Positions 13,687 through 26,265 are shown, counted from the stretch's first letter. The stretch is DNA of 64,000 nucleotides from Ptiloglossa arizonensis (GCF_051014685.1 NC_135051.1:8885557-8949556); one strand, 5' to 3'. A program made the numbers and translations. Notes: generated by a model not told the origin, from the sequence alone.

Positions 13687-16067
13687 GTAGTCCATCGGTT
13701 CCCTAGTAAATCGCGAGCAACGATTCGAAAAAGGGGTAGAGGGTAAAAAGGGGCGGACGGGAGGGTGGTTAACTCTCGAAGAGGAGGGAGGAGCAGTGGT
13801 CGGCCGGATGGGCAGAAAAGAAAGTGGAGTAAAAGAGAGCGTTCGATTGGTGTTTGGTTTTTCTCTCTCAGTCGAGCGAGTCTCGCACCTTGCCGTTGCA
13901 TGGTTTCGCAGCTGTTAGCACCGAGGCACACCGCAACGAACGCGCGTTAAAGGGGGAGATCGTTCCGGGGCCCGGGCTGTGCGGATGCAGTCCCTTCGTC
14001 TCAAGGAGGATCTCTTTTCCACGGCGTATCGACTGGCCTGTCGGTTTACCGATTTACCCGGAGAGGAAACTCGAGCGGCACTACAGTCCGCCTGTACGAA
14101 TCATGGACTTACTTTTCTCCCGGCTCTTACGTGCCTTCATTTGGTAGTTCAAGCGATCCACCAACACCCGACCTCGATTCCGATCCGTCGCTTTCCTCGA
14201 AACGATCTGTTGCGTTTCCTTCGTTCGGTTTCCTCTTCTGCCTTCTATCTGTTTCACCTGTCGCTCGGAACCGATCGACGCGTGTCACCCGATTCAACGA
14301 TCGATGCTCCACGACGGACTAACGTAACTTGGCCCACTGACTCGATAACGACGCGCGCGACCCTCGCACGCTGATGCATCGAAAGACCCGGCCACGCAAA
14401 AGCACGGGCTTTCCTTGCTCGCGCGCAAGTCCGGCCCGACGCTTTTTCGAAGGGCGCTCTCGCCGGCCGCGCGGCCGGCAAACGGCTTATTATTCGAACA
14501 AACAACGATGCACGGATCGGCTCGTTATCGACGAATTGCACGGTGTTTCTCGCGACCCGTTTTCTTTTCTCGGTTTGGCCTACTTTCGACGGATTATTCT
14601 GTCTGCAACGCTCCTGAATATTCACCAGCCCGACCGCTTTCCCTCGTAAATTGGAAGTTATTCTTCTATTATTTTTATGCATTGTGTCACGGAATACCTA
14701 CTTCGGTAGAGTAGTTATCGATAACGTATACTTCTTGTGGCTTTATCGACGACAAAACGATAATTCATCCAACGAGATCCTTTTTTTTCCGCGAGAACCG
14801 GTGAAAGTTCGGAAAAAGGCTACTTCGAATAGAAAAGGTCCGAGTAACGTTTATTTACGATACCAAATGTGCCGTATAGTTGAAACTACCAACGAGGGTC
14901 TATTTCAAACGCGATAAACATACATAATACGTGTACCTTTGGTCCATTCATCTCCGGCGCGGTCGGAAAACGCAAACCTCCTTCGTCCGACTATAAACGA
15001 TTTTTCTACTGGATGCGCGCATTTTAAGCGTGTACTACTTGCCCGCCACTTTAGGAAATTTTTTTCGATTATCGATCGATCGGACGTAAGTGGCGTAAGA
15101 ATACGTATCGCCTATACGATCGGTAAAATGTAATAAACATTTATCGTTATTACCAACAAAGTATCGAGCATGACCTTGCAATCTCTGGGAAAAAATAACT
15201 TTTTTTTATCCTCGAATGCAACAGAGTTCTGTTATTCTGTTAAAAAGATTCGAGTTATACAATAAATAATATCGGACGTTTGATGTACCGGCTGCGTATG
15301 ATGCGAGGGATCGCGAAGTTCGCAGAGTCACGAAATTTTAAGGAATATCTTCAAAATTGTTTATACAAAAACGAGTATTTATTTGTGTGATTGCGCACAC
15401 GCGTTAATGCATCATAGAAAAATTAATACTGCGTCGGAAAATGAAAAACAAATCGAGACAGTAGGCGAACGTTTAATTAACGTTCAAAAGTGAGCCAACG
15501 ATCCGATCTATTGTCAATTTCACAACTACCCCATCAGGATGCGCACTGTTCCTGTTGTCAATTTTATCGATCGATAATATCGGATTTTAATATCTATTTC
15601 TAGATGGCAGGATAATAGTATTTTGCGACCGGTAGTTGACTCATTTTACCGGTACAGGAGTAAAACATGTGTAAAGATAAATAAAGATGCGGTCCATTGA
15701 TGCGACCGCAACGCTTAATTTTCCCTTTGTTTTTTATTTAATAAAATACGATCGCTGCGCGCTTAATGTATAGCAAAACAGTTTCTTGCAAATCTTATTA
15801 TGTGTTCGACGAAATCGGTTAAAAAGCAGTCCAGTGATTAAAATAAGAATTGGTTTAATTCGAAACAAGATAGATATAGTCGGGGAAAAAGGGGTAATTT
15901 TGTCGCGAAACTCGTTTCCGGTAGATGTTGAACCAAATTTATTTTCGAATCCTTTTTCAAAAAGGAATTTGCGTGATTCGGTTAGCAGACGAATTTTTCT
16001 ATCGGCCATATCAGAAATGTGTAAGAACCAGGAAAAGGATCGCAACTGAATGTTTCGATGTTTGAAA

Positions 16068-18538
16068 ATGAACGACAACGATATTTCAAAATTATCCTAT
16101 AAGGAATTGCAGGCATTGGCTCTGAGATATCGTGTACCAGGTAACATAAAGGTAATTGATTTATTATTTTTGACATTGAAACGGAAAAATCGGTAAGCTT
16201 GCCGGCTTCTTGATTTTCATTGTAAGACGACAAGTAGATACTTGAAATTGATTTTTAACGATCGATCGTGATTTTTTCATCGTAGAAGAAACTGTTGGTT
16301 AAAGTGTTGCAAGCCGCGAGAGGCGGAAATGAAAACGAGGTTGGCAGATTGCTGCAAGATCTCAAGCAGAATCGCAAAAGCAAAATGCGAAAAATTAAAA
16401 CTGGGAAATTTCTCGGGTTAACCTCCACACCGTTGCACAGTCCTGATTACGTTATGGCCGATAATCATTACTGTCCCCAACAACAACCACCATATCAGTG
16501 GGTGAGTTGATTCGATGTATTGCGAAAATTTGCAAATTTCGAATGCCCAATTCCAACACTCGAATAATCGTTATTGTTCGAGCAACTTGAACGATTTAAA
16601 CGATGTATTTTACGAATAGATGTTAGAAGTGTAACGACGCAAAAAAAAAAAAAAATAATAGATACAATTTCGTATATACATATTTTTTTAACAAAATCTG
16701 TCATTACGTTTCTTAGGTCAGCGCGGAGGAAGAAGTAGTAAGTAGAGACGACGACAATAGGATTTCTGAGTACGAAGAGTTCAAACAATATTTGACAAAA
16801 AAAATACAGAGAGAATTTCAAACGTACAACACGAATACTAATCAAATACAAGATTCAACAACTATTGTTGATTTAAGAACAGCGACTAGTTCATCCAATG
16901 TTCAAAAAATTCCTTTAGATGATAACAACTATATTGAATCTGAAGTAAGTGCTGTTAACAATACAAATTTGTTTGCGTACCAATCCAATGATCGTGTCGA
17001 ATATCAAACATTGGAAGATGCCAACAATAATGTGCATGGTTCTATACTTCTAAAGAAGATGTTACAAGCACCGGTTGGTGCAAATTTGGAAGAAATAGCC
17101 AGTCCTGTGATAGATGGTTATCGGCTTTGGGCAAAGGATCGTTATCAGTCTAATAATTTACTAGATAATTCTGATACTTTAACTGCCGAATTGGACAATC
17201 GAGATAGCGAGGACAATTTGGAAAATGATACAGAGTGTTATGGACTTTTAAGCAGTATTAAAGGGGAATACTTGTTGAACCGACTTGATGAACCTACTTT
17301 TGAAAGGAATGTAGATGAAAGTGGTCAACAAACTTCTAATACTTTAGCAAATGAAAATGTTATTCAATATGAATATCCTATGATCATTGATGCGCACCAA
17401 GATTATGAGAATTGGACGATTACCAATGTTATGAATACAACGGATACTAATTGCCCGACGTCGGATGTCCAGTCCTCAAAAATGTATCAAACCATGTATT
17501 ATGATAGTACAGGATTGATTCCTTTAAATAAACCCATAAATGAAGAGAGTTTAATGTGCCAATATCGTACCACTGAAAGTGTACACGACTACAACTCGAA
17601 TCAAAATTTATTAAATCTGAATCCAATGGAAGAAAATCAGTACTACGAAACGAACCTTGTTCCCAGTGTACAATCTGATTCTACTAGTACGTATTATTTA
17701 CAAAATCTAGATAAGTATACTACAGAAACTAACGAAGAATATTTGCAAAACACCAATTTTAATTCCACTGCGAACATAAATCAAGATACATTTGCATCCA
17801 CTGTTCCTCAAACATTTTCCAATGATAATTGTTACAATTCTAATCCCTCGTACGAATACTTATGTTTGAATAATAATCAAGAAAATATTCCGCTATCTGG
17901 AAACTTGGAACAACAGGAACAAAATTGTAGTACTATGGTACAATCTAAATCCAGTACTAAAAAAAACGGTACATGCCTATTATTCTATACTCTTCTCAAA
18001 TTATTCAATTCGTCGTGAAAAAGAATATAAGCTATGTTAAATGTATAATATTTTATGTTTAATATTTTTAGGAATACTGGACCCATTTTGGCCAAGAAAA
18101 TTCTCGAAAATTCCCGTGGATCCCATTCTGGAAAATACCTTAAATTTTATTAACAACAAACGCATGGAGTTATCGAAACGAGATCAAACATCTTGCGTGT
18201 ATTGTTACATAGCGCCTATAGTTTCGCATACATCGATATCGTCGCATGTAACGTGCTCTCAGAAAGCAAGATTTGTTGCAGAATACAGACAACATTCTTT
18301 TTCTCCATACTGGTTACTGTATAATGATTCCTCATGTGGAATGCGAATGGCTAATTTAGAAACAGAATTCGAAAAAATCGTGGCGAAGGAAACACGATGT
18401 TTACATACAATAACGTCCAAATGTGAACCCGATTCAAAGGAATCGATCGAAGAAATCGAAGATTCCATTACCGATGTTTGGACTCAAAATTATACGGATT
18501 ATAAAACGACCGTGGAAAAAGATAAAAATGTATGCTAA
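16068..18538 (+). CDS. 672-residue protein with NuSAP/SAP-like N-terminus, function unknown
   Basis: Four exons (16068-16151, 16286-16501, 16717-17968, 18072-18538) with canonical GT-AG junctions close exactly in frame. The first about 50 residues (KLSYKELQALALRYRVPGN then LLVKVLQAARGGNENE) resemble the SAP-like helix-turn-helix at the N-terminus of nucleolar and spindle-associated protein: a Y-x-x-L-Q-x-L-A helix, a loop, then K-L-x-K-A-L followed by R-x-G-N-E-N. After a basic patch (KQNRKSKMRKIKTGK) comes a long acidic, Asn/Ser/Thr/Tyr-rich low-complexity stretch encoded by exon 3. The last exon has a more ordered block (PFWPRKFSKIPVDPILENTL) with several cysteines. A DNA- or chromatin-associated role is a weak inference from the SAP-like part only. 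The low-complexity middle looks intrinsically disordered. It is a real gene; its family is not recognised. Confidence 0.85.
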
Positions 18539-18862
18539 GATTAAACGTTGAAGTCACAGATTGTTTATTTTCAATGATAAACACTGAACCATTGATTGGT
18601 CAGGTAGATGATGTTCCTAAGAATCAAGTTCAATGAGAGGAGATATATGTACTGCTGGTAGTGCAAAAAAAGAAAAAGTACAAAAGAACTTTGATATTAT
18701 GTGATTTTGAAGGAAAAGCAATCGCACACTATTTATACATATATTTAAGAATTGAAACCAAAGTCTAAAACGATCGAAGATAGATTATTCGATCCAGATG
18801 AAAGAAGAGAGAAGAGTGATTATTACGTCGCAACTATCGCCTATAATTATTTTTGCAGTATT

Positions 18863-18868
18863 AATAAA
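18863..18868 (+). other. AATAAA poly(A) signal candidate
   Basis: Canonical hexamer about 325 nt after the stop of the NuSAP-like gene, in AT-rich DNA. Another AATAAA occurs near 19135. Confidence 0.4.
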
Positions 18869-19309
18869 ATGTAATTATTATGGAAGAGTTAACGTGCCGT
18901 AATAGCGTACACGTACGCGAGAATAATGAAATTTTTATTTTCTCGATATTAAGATATGCGAGAGTACGAATACGTTGAAACATGTATAAAAAATTATGGT
19001 AATTTAAGTGATCTCAAACGAATTAATGAGAAGTAGTGATAAGGACAATGAAAAGGAATTACTTGTCACATTTTTACTTTGGTTTATTTTTTCATCCTCG
19101 AATAATATATGAAATATTATATATTTTATTATGAAATAAATGGCAAACATGAAAATCAACGTCATGAAAATCAAAGTCTATAACAACTGTACATGTATTT
19201 AAGGCCTTTCACCCACGGTAATGCACGGCGAACGTTTTAATTATTTTTAAAATACTTAAAGGCTCGATCATTGTTAGGAATTATTTGTTGCTAAAATCCA
19301 ACAAAAATT

Positions 19310-19537
19310 CTACTCACTCGAAATTCCCTCTGCTTGCATTTGAGTCTTGAAATAATTGAAGACTTTAACGGGTATCGATTCCTTTCTTCGATTTCTGTAC
19401 ATTCCCATTTCGTTGTCAACACTTTTTGAAGTAATTTGTTTTTCGGAAGATCTACCCGGTGTCACGTTAACACTGTACATTCTCCGTTCGTAATTTCGTG
19501 ATATTGATTCAACCTTCCGAACTTTTCTCCTCTTTTT
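19310..19537 (-). CDS. Possible exon of an unrecognised basic protein
   Basis: An open frame of 75 codons bounded by a pyrimidine-rich acceptor (TTTTGTCTTTCAAG) on its right. It ends at a TAG that overlaps a strong donor-like GTGAGT (TCGAGTGAGTAG). The peptide is Lys/Arg-rich at the start (KKRRKVRKVESISRNYERR) and ends VFNYFKTQMQAEGISSE. It is less low-complexity than random AT-rich frames, but I could not find partner exons. It may be a terminal or internal exon, or chance. Confidence 0.22.
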   Translation of the reverse strand, partial: KKRRKVRKVESISRNYERRMYSVNVTPGRSSEKQITSKSVDNEMGMYRNRRKESIPVKVFNYFKTQMQAEGISSE

Positions 19538-21423
19538 CTTGAAAGACAAAACTCAAAAAATTTATTTATCGCCACGTCTATCGGTGTAATGTTACTCGCT
19601 TATTTTTCTATGGTTCCTGTGGGTCGCGTAATCAATATTATTTGCATACAAAATTTACAAACAAGTATGAAAGGAAATCGTACAAGGGATCGAGGTAAAA
19701 GGAGTACTCGCTGGAATAAGATCTCGGACACTACTGTGTTTAAAAAACAGCAGTATCGCTATGTAGGTGAGAATGCAGTGACGCATTCGCGCTGTATCTA
19801 ATGAGGTCCTCGAAACGCGAGACTAATTATACTGTTTCGTTCATTTTTTACACGAGGAAACAAATTTTAAAGATAAATTCAACGTATCTGCTGTACGACT
19901 AATTTTACTTAAAAAAATTACGCACGATAATCAAAATATTCTTAATTCAATAAAGACTAAATTTTGTTTCAAAAACAATTACTTGATATAGGGTGTGCTA
20001 GGATATGAAAATACATGATAAAACTCGGAAGAATAAATTGAAAAAGTAATATAAAATAAAATGTTTGTATATGCTTGATTTTTGAAACGATCGATGTTTC
20101 ATCGTAGATGAAGAATGAGAAAATATTTCAAGTTTTATTACATTCTTATGCGTTACAAAAGTTTTTTAAGTTACAAAATTATAAAATAAAAAAATATTCT
20201 TATATTGTTAGAAGGTATTTAAAATTCACAGTTAACTAGCTCCATCGATCTCCCTCTACATGTATTACAGTCGGGATTGCTAAACCTAGGAGATAAAAGG
20301 TATCGATGTTCTTTGTGGAATACAGATGGTTCAAATGTTAGTTTAATGATAAAACGTGCATGTTGTATTGTTTATGGTAACGAATAAATCGTGGTTTAGT
20401 TTTAATTTCAACAATAAGCTAATAGCGCTGGTTTTTTATTCCGGTTCGAATCGATAATTGATACTATAACAGAGTTTCTAAGTGTTATCGCTCGGGCTGC
20501 TTGTACGAAAGCATAGCGACTATGTTTCGCTCGCTTAACCACAGATGTCGCCACCATTCAGATATTTTCTCAATATTACATACGTATTGCAACTCGTAAA
20601 AATTAGATCACATTTTCCGTGTCTTCTGCTACCTCACAAAATTTGACTCTCGAAATAAAACCGATACGATATTACGTTGTTGTTGAATGAAACGAAAGTT
20701 GTACAGTGTTTCGCAATGTGAGAGTGAATTTTCTCGTGACAAGTTTATAATATCGTACGGAAAAAATTATTTTTACTTTGTTGCAACGTGAATATCGATC
20801 GACATTCCACGCGCTGGAAAAGATTTATCATTGGAATAGTATATTACATCATCGTAAGTCTCAATGTTTCTAAAAAATGTTTGGACATTCATCGATTGCT
20901 GAATTCTTTGCACATCTTCATTGACAGTGACCTTTTACGAAGTTACTAATCAAGTTCGAAAAATGTATAAATATCCCGGGACAGGTACGTTTCGTTTTCA
21001 TTTCGTTTCGATAGCATTGATCGAATATCATTTACGTTTTATTAAAATATTTGTTGTCATCCCGGATATATAATTCGGTAACGTATAGTTTGTACGAATA
21101 TATATGTATATATATGTATGAAAAATGCATTTGTTCTATTATTGCAACACGCGATATATTAATCGGTGCACATTTACGAGGCAAATTTGCCACCGCGTAG
21201 ATTCGTGTGTATCTCTTTCTCAATCCAACTTAGAATCATCTAACACGACCAAACATGAACACAAAATATCTTTTTCTTTTATCAGTTCTCTAAATTATTT
21301 GGGTATTAATTCCCCAAAAATATTGATGAGATATGCAGCATCAGGTTGAACAAACACTCCCACATACCTTAGTATCCGAGTACTGTGATAGTATCGAATC
21401 TGGTAGTGGCATAAATCCAAGAA

Positions 21424-22605
21424 ATGACCACGGTGGAAGCACCACATATTATCCGCACCATCGAGTGGGATATGATGGACAAGTCAAAGTTTTTTCCACT
21501 GAGTATGCTATCATCCTTTTCAGTGCGTTGTTGTTTATATCCTTTAACGGTAATAAAAACTCGTTTACAAGTACAGAAGAACAATTGTATGTACAGTGGT
21601 AAGTGTACATGTAAGTTTACATAAGAATGAAATTCATTAATTTAACATTTGTTATTTATTATAGGAATGATAGACGCTGTGAAAAAAATATACAAAGTTG
21701 AAGGTGTACCGGGTCTTTATAGAGGATTTTGGATAAGTTCCGTACAAATTGTTTCTGGCGTATTTTACGTATCGACTTATGAAGGTGTGCGCCATATACT
21801 TGGACAAGATCGTGTTACAGGGTGTATAGATTCACGGGTTAAAGCATTAATTGCCGGTGGTGCTGCTAGTTTGGTAGGGCAAACAATAGTAGTTCCTTTC
21901 GATATTTTAAGTCAGCACTTGATGGTTCTTGGGATCAGTAGTACCAAACATGCTAAAAACTATGTAAACAAAGTAAGTACGAGGAGAAAAGCATCAACAT
22001 CTATCGTTTCTCCATTTATACGTTTTTTGCAGATCGAAATGAATACGTTGGGTTTAATTCTCGAACCTGGAAGAACCAATGCTCAGATATCGGCAGATAT
22101 TGTCAAACTGATTTATCAGAGAGACGGTTATAGAGGTTTTTATCGGGGGTACATCGCATCGTTGTGCGCTTACGTTCCTAATAGTGCACTTTGGTGGGGA
22201 CTCTATATATCTTACCAAGGTAACTGAGAATAAAATCGGAAGAAAAATTCATTACGCGTAACAACTTGTCTCTTTTGGGTTACAGAAGAGCTTATCCAAC
22301 TGTTTCCAGAATGGTTTTCTCATTTGTTCATTCAAGCAGTAGCTGGAACATTAGGAGGATTTACCACGACAATTGTCACGAATCCTTTGGATATCGTGCG
22401 CGCAAGATTGCAAGTGCAAAGATTAGATAGTATGTTTAGCGCGTTCAAAGATCTTTGGGTCGAAGAAAGGTTGCAAATGTTCACGAAAGGACTATCGGCA
22501 CGTCTTGTGCAGTCGGCTTGTTTTAGTTTTTCAATAATTTTAGGATACGAAACTATTAAAAGATTTAGTATAAATGAGGAGTACAAAAGTTATATTAGGT
22601 GGTAG
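21424..22605 (+). CDS. SLC25A44: Mitochondrial carrier, SLC25A44-like
   Basis: Inner-membrane solute carrier; human SLC25A44 is reported to import branched-chain amino acids. Exons 21424-21598, 21665-21972, 22033-22219 and 22286-22605 give 329 residues. The N-terminus IEWDMMDKSKFFPLSMLSSF is characteristic of SLC25A44. The three repeat signatures are YPLTVIKTRLQ (usual Asp replaced by Thr, as I recall for this subfamily), VPFDILSQHL and NPLDIVRARLQ. Repeat 2 ends GYRGFYRGYIASLCAYVPNSALWWGLY. The segment 21973-22032 starts GTAAGT, ends TTTTTTGCAG, is 60 nt long and has no stop. If retained it adds 20 residues (349 total). I treat it as an intron because the 20 residues interrupt the loop that other SLC25A44 proteins keep shorter. 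The last residues are YIRW. Confidence 0.93.
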
Positions 22606-22777
22606 ATTCGTATCTATCCGACATTTGTATAAATAATTTTTATGTTAATGCATTTCTCGCCGATACTGTATTATACACAAAAGTAACAGATACGCACCAA
22701 AGAAAATAGAACCGGATCGTACAAAATGATTTGAAACGATTTCAACAATAGTGCACTCGTTATAGAAAATGTATATT

Positions 22778-22783
22778 AATAAA
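22778..22783 (+). other. AATAAA poly(A) signal candidate of SLC25A44-like gene
   Basis: Canonical hexamer 173 nt after the stop codon, on the coding strand. Confidence 0.5.
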
Positions 22784-23690
22784 TTACGAAATCGAACGGC
22801 AAGATAATTGTGCCTGGATCATATTTGCAAGTATTTTACCGACAGATTATCGGAATATCTTCCTTCGATTGCTAATGGAAGATATTTGCAAGTATTTTCC
22901 CGTTAGGTAGTCAAAATAACTCGCGCATTAACATTTAAAGCTTTGCGAAATGTTTGGAAAAAAATTCGATAACAGTGCATTTTGTATAATCTTTCTGTGC
23001 GTTGTACAAAGTACAAACTGTGCAATATATGTTAGATGTATTGCTGTGATAAAATACAATATCAGAAACAAGAGTGTATTTACTAGAACAATTAAATTTC
23101 TATAAAATAAAACTAGAGGAACATACGAAGTATTATTTAGGGAAATAATACGGTATACAGAATGTATAAGTGAATAAACTTGTTAGCTATATCGAATAAG
23201 ACATTCCGCCGCGTGTAATTTAGTTTCGTTGGACAAGATCCTTTGGTTTTAAGGTAATTGTACTTACATTGGCTATATATAGTCGAATTCCAGGTAAGTT
23301 GCACGCGTAAAATAAATAACGTCAGTTTCATTTCTCTTTTATTATAAAGGACAGCATATCGATAGACATATTTTGTTTCAAAGGTACTTCAGTGGTCTCA
23401 ATAATGTGGCTCTTGTACATGAATTACGATACTTTTTTACGTTCGCTCGCTATCTACTCGTTAAAAATAAAAATTACAAGGTACCTGTTTGTTTTCTTTT
23501 TCAGATTATTTATACGGTATGTACAGGCCAGGGAAATCGTTTCGATCCTCAATGTATACAATCTATAATACGAATTGCACATGCTGCCACGTTTTCACCG
23601 CTGAATACGTACGAGGTATCTTGAGTGTACGTACTATTAAACGTGGTATCAAGTTTTTCGATTACAAGGAGTATATATATATACATACAG

Positions 23691-23709
23691 GCGCGCGCGC
23701 GCGCGCGCG
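23691..23709. repeat. (GC)n microsatellite next to TATA repeat
   Basis: Alternating GC run preceded by a short TATATATA-ATACATACAG stretch. A pure GC dinucleotide tract is uncommon in otherwise AT-rich DNA and is prone to Z-DNA. Confidence 0.9.
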
Positions 23710-25769
23710 TCTTCCCCACATATATACGCACACGAACACGTACGCACAGAGTAGTACCCTCTATGAACAGTGTTTTTCAATAAATAAAATACCTATGCGT
23801 TAATTAGTTATATTTATTATTCGATGGCGCAGCAAGCGTATACAGTGTATGGCGTACAGTTTGCGAGAAAATGATAACGCATTTTGAAATTCGTATAATA
23901 GATTTATTTCGTAATACAGCGAGTTCTCGACCAGGTCGAATCGAATTATATAATTACGATGTAATTTTGGAATACGACCTTAATTTAAAAAGTTAACGAA
24001 AGTCAACGAATGTACTTGTTTGTCGAAAGAAAGGAAAACTCGATTTAATACGTAGATACATATATACGTAGAAAATATGTAATCCGTATACTGGAAGACT
24101 TGGGAATATTTATAATTTTACTCGACGCATCGAGCGGGATCGATATTTATAAAAATATTGAACTCGACGTATCGCAAAATGAAGATTCTACGCAAATTTG
24201 AAGATGCCCTATATAATATGATCGTAAACTGTACGCATACCCGAACGAACAATGCGAAGTACGACTTCGAGAACAACGTATATTCTTTCCGTGACAAAAT
24301 TCGACAACTCGCGTTGCATTTGTACGAAGCGTTCTGCGATTCGAAAATTGTGCGAAAAACACTGTTTCCAAGTGGTATCGTTTACGCAGTTTTCGTTACT
24401 TCCGTTTCGACTCGGTGGTACAGATTGGATCGATCGTGTTCTCCGCTTTTCCTTTTTCGACGAATCTGGTACGCACGGATGTTTCGTTTCGATGAAACTT
24501 TCAAGCGCTAACGAACTTACAGTATCTACATGACTAGAATCGTTAAGACGTCGTCTAATCACGCGCAACCGTTTGTCATACCAACGAACCGTTCTACCCT
24601 GTTCGCGAGTTAATTTCTCGCTGAAACGAAAAGAAACGCATCGATCGTGGAACACGCACGGAACAGAAGACATCCGAAATCGGGTTCTCGTTGTTTCCGT
24701 TATTTGACAAAGGTCGACATTTTCCTTCCAAGAATCGACCTTATCTGGACAAAGATTCCTTGCCAAATCGGACACTTTTTGCAGCGACGTTTTCGATTTA
24801 TCCGAATATTCGAATACACCGGTTCTTCGACGATACTCGAACTCGTTCGTCCGCTCATTGCCAAAGACTGTCGACACGCGTTCGAAATTTTAGCCAGATG
24901 GAAAATACCGTTCGAAAAAGTGTCCGAATTGGCACGCAACGAGTCTAAAGTTGCGAAGACGTTTCTATCGGTGTTGCGAGTTCAACGTCGGCAGACATCG
25001 AGTCTACATTTCCAAGGCAATACCATCCCGCGGAAGAATCGAAACAGCGAAGAAACTTTTCGGGCCTCGATTCTTCGCTGTCGATCGACGTAACATTGCG
25101 CGAAATGAAAGTGAACATTTTTCTTCGTTACTCCCAATGGGGATCTTACGCCGGGGTCGAATACAATTGACGATGGAAGGATCTCGTATCGGTTAATCGG
25201 GGAATACCGAGCAAGTCCGTGGTTCTCGATGGTATCGGAGCTGGTTGGTTATTTATCGTGACTTTTAGACGATAGAACGGAACGAACGTCGAACAATACC
25301 GAATCGATCGTTACTCGAAGAAACGTATGCACATACTCGCCTTAAATACGCGCTTCCCTATGGTTTCTCGTATACACCTACTCGCCTACTATGTTTCGTT
25401 TAGTTAATTTCACCACTTGTTACTATTTACAATTACACGGCGATAGTTTATGTATACCGACGGGTGGCTACGTTGGGGTGATTCTCGTAAAATAAGTAAC
25501 CGTTCTGCAAAAATATTCGCTATAGAAGGTAGACGATCGTACGTTCGTACTTGGATTACAGATTGTCCATTACGATAATCGGGAGGAATCGTTTTCGAGT
25601 ACAAGTAACGGCGAACGATTTTCGAAGGTATGGAAATTGACGGTTAAAAGCGACGCTAGCTGGGTTAGTTTGTTCGTCGGACAGGTTACATCGTTTACGT
25701 CGACGCGAGTACCTTCGAGGCAGGGAACGCGTCGAGGAAACGTACGAGAATCGAAATATTCCTTTCACG

Positions 25770-25826
25770 CTCCGTAGCTCCGTAGATTCGTAGCTCCGTA
25801 GATCCGTAGCTCCGTAGCTCCGTAAC
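25770..25826. repeat. Tandem array of 8-9-bp CTCCGTAG/ATCCGTAG units
   Basis: About seven imperfect copies of (C/A)T(C/T)CGTAG. In the expected Dop1R2 3' UTR it reads as CTACGGAG repeats on the transcript strand. Confidence 0.85.
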
Positions 25827-25862
25827 TCGTGGGGGGCTTCGTATCGATTTCGAAGATACGGC

Positions 25863-25882
25863 GGGGGGGGGGGGGGGGGGGG
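25863..25882. repeat. 20-bp poly(G)/poly(C) homopolymer
   Basis: Twenty consecutive G residues on the plus strand, preceded by a G6 at about 25831. It lies about 380 bp past the Dop1R2 stop, so the transcript would carry a C20 tract. The exact length is prone to sequencing error. Confidence 0.9.
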
Positions 25883-26257
25883 TAAATGCGCTCGTTATCG
25901 GGCCACGAAGCGTCGAAGGTATCGGAACGTAAAAATTGTCGAGGACGTGTCCGGCTCGATAGACGTCCTCGTTGTTTCTCCGTTGGATTGTACGCCGGAG
26001 GTAGAAAACGCTTCTGTATACGTTAGGAGGATGAGGAGGAGAGAAACGGTACGGTGTCCCGGTTCGCGCATCCCTCTCCTTCGTGGTCCACTTTTCGTCG
26101 CGTAAACTGGATAGGATACGGCAGGGGCGCGTCGAAGCCTCGATCGTCGTCTCGGTTGAATTTCTCCGGGTCGAATCGCTCGACGTGGCGGGCCTACAAT
26201 CACGTGTCCCGGAAACGAATCGCCCTCTCTCGACGAGGCCCGGTCCGGGCCCCTGTG

Positions 26258-26265
26258 TGACGTCA
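26258..26265. promoter_or_regulatory. Perfect CRE palindrome overlapping the Dop1R2 stop codon
   Basis: TGACGTCA, the full CREB/ATF octamer. The minus-strand TGA stop at 26265-26263 is part of the palindrome. The match is certain; function is not. Confidence 0.4.

Larger units (their letters stand above)
10987..16067. other. 5-kb spacer, probable KChIP upstream region with microsatellites
   Basis: No supportable coding exon. CpG rises from about 10.9 to 14.6 kb, which produces many overlapping chance frames. Undetected KChIP first exon(s) and promoter probably lie here or further right. Simple repeats occur at 11347-11392, 13315-13428 and 13624-13686. From about 14.7 kb the sequence turns AT-rich again and leads into the promoter of the next plus-strand gene. 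Confidence 0.5.
18539..21423. other. AT-rich spacer upstream of the SLC25A44-like gene
   Basis: It holds the 3' UTR of the NuSAP-like gene, one weak minus-strand exon candidate (19310-19537) and, near its right end, the 5' UTR and promoter of the mitochondrial carrier. I see no conserved protein elsewhere. GGTTCGAATC at about 20443 resembles a tRNA B box but lacks a cloverleaf. Confidence 0.5.
22606..26262. other. Spacer containing the AT-to-CpG transition and Dop1R2 3' UTR
   Basis: It begins AT-rich (SLC25A44-like 3' UTR) and turns CpG-rich from about 24 kb. Overlapping chance frames at 24147-25196 result from this composition. The right end, 25.8-26.26 kb, should be the 3' UTR of the minus-strand dopamine receptor and holds two unusual repeats. 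Confidence 0.5.

Noticed and set aside
13474..13695. Poly-Asp protein starting MDYNDDDD
   Set aside because: Translation of a (GTC)n microsatellite with no gene context.
20430..20520. tRNA gene suggested by GGTTCGAATC
   Set aside because: No A box at proper spacing and no acceptor stem pairing.
24209..24877. 222-codon minus-strand frame
   Set aside because: No conserved motif, no splice context, competing open frames on both strands.
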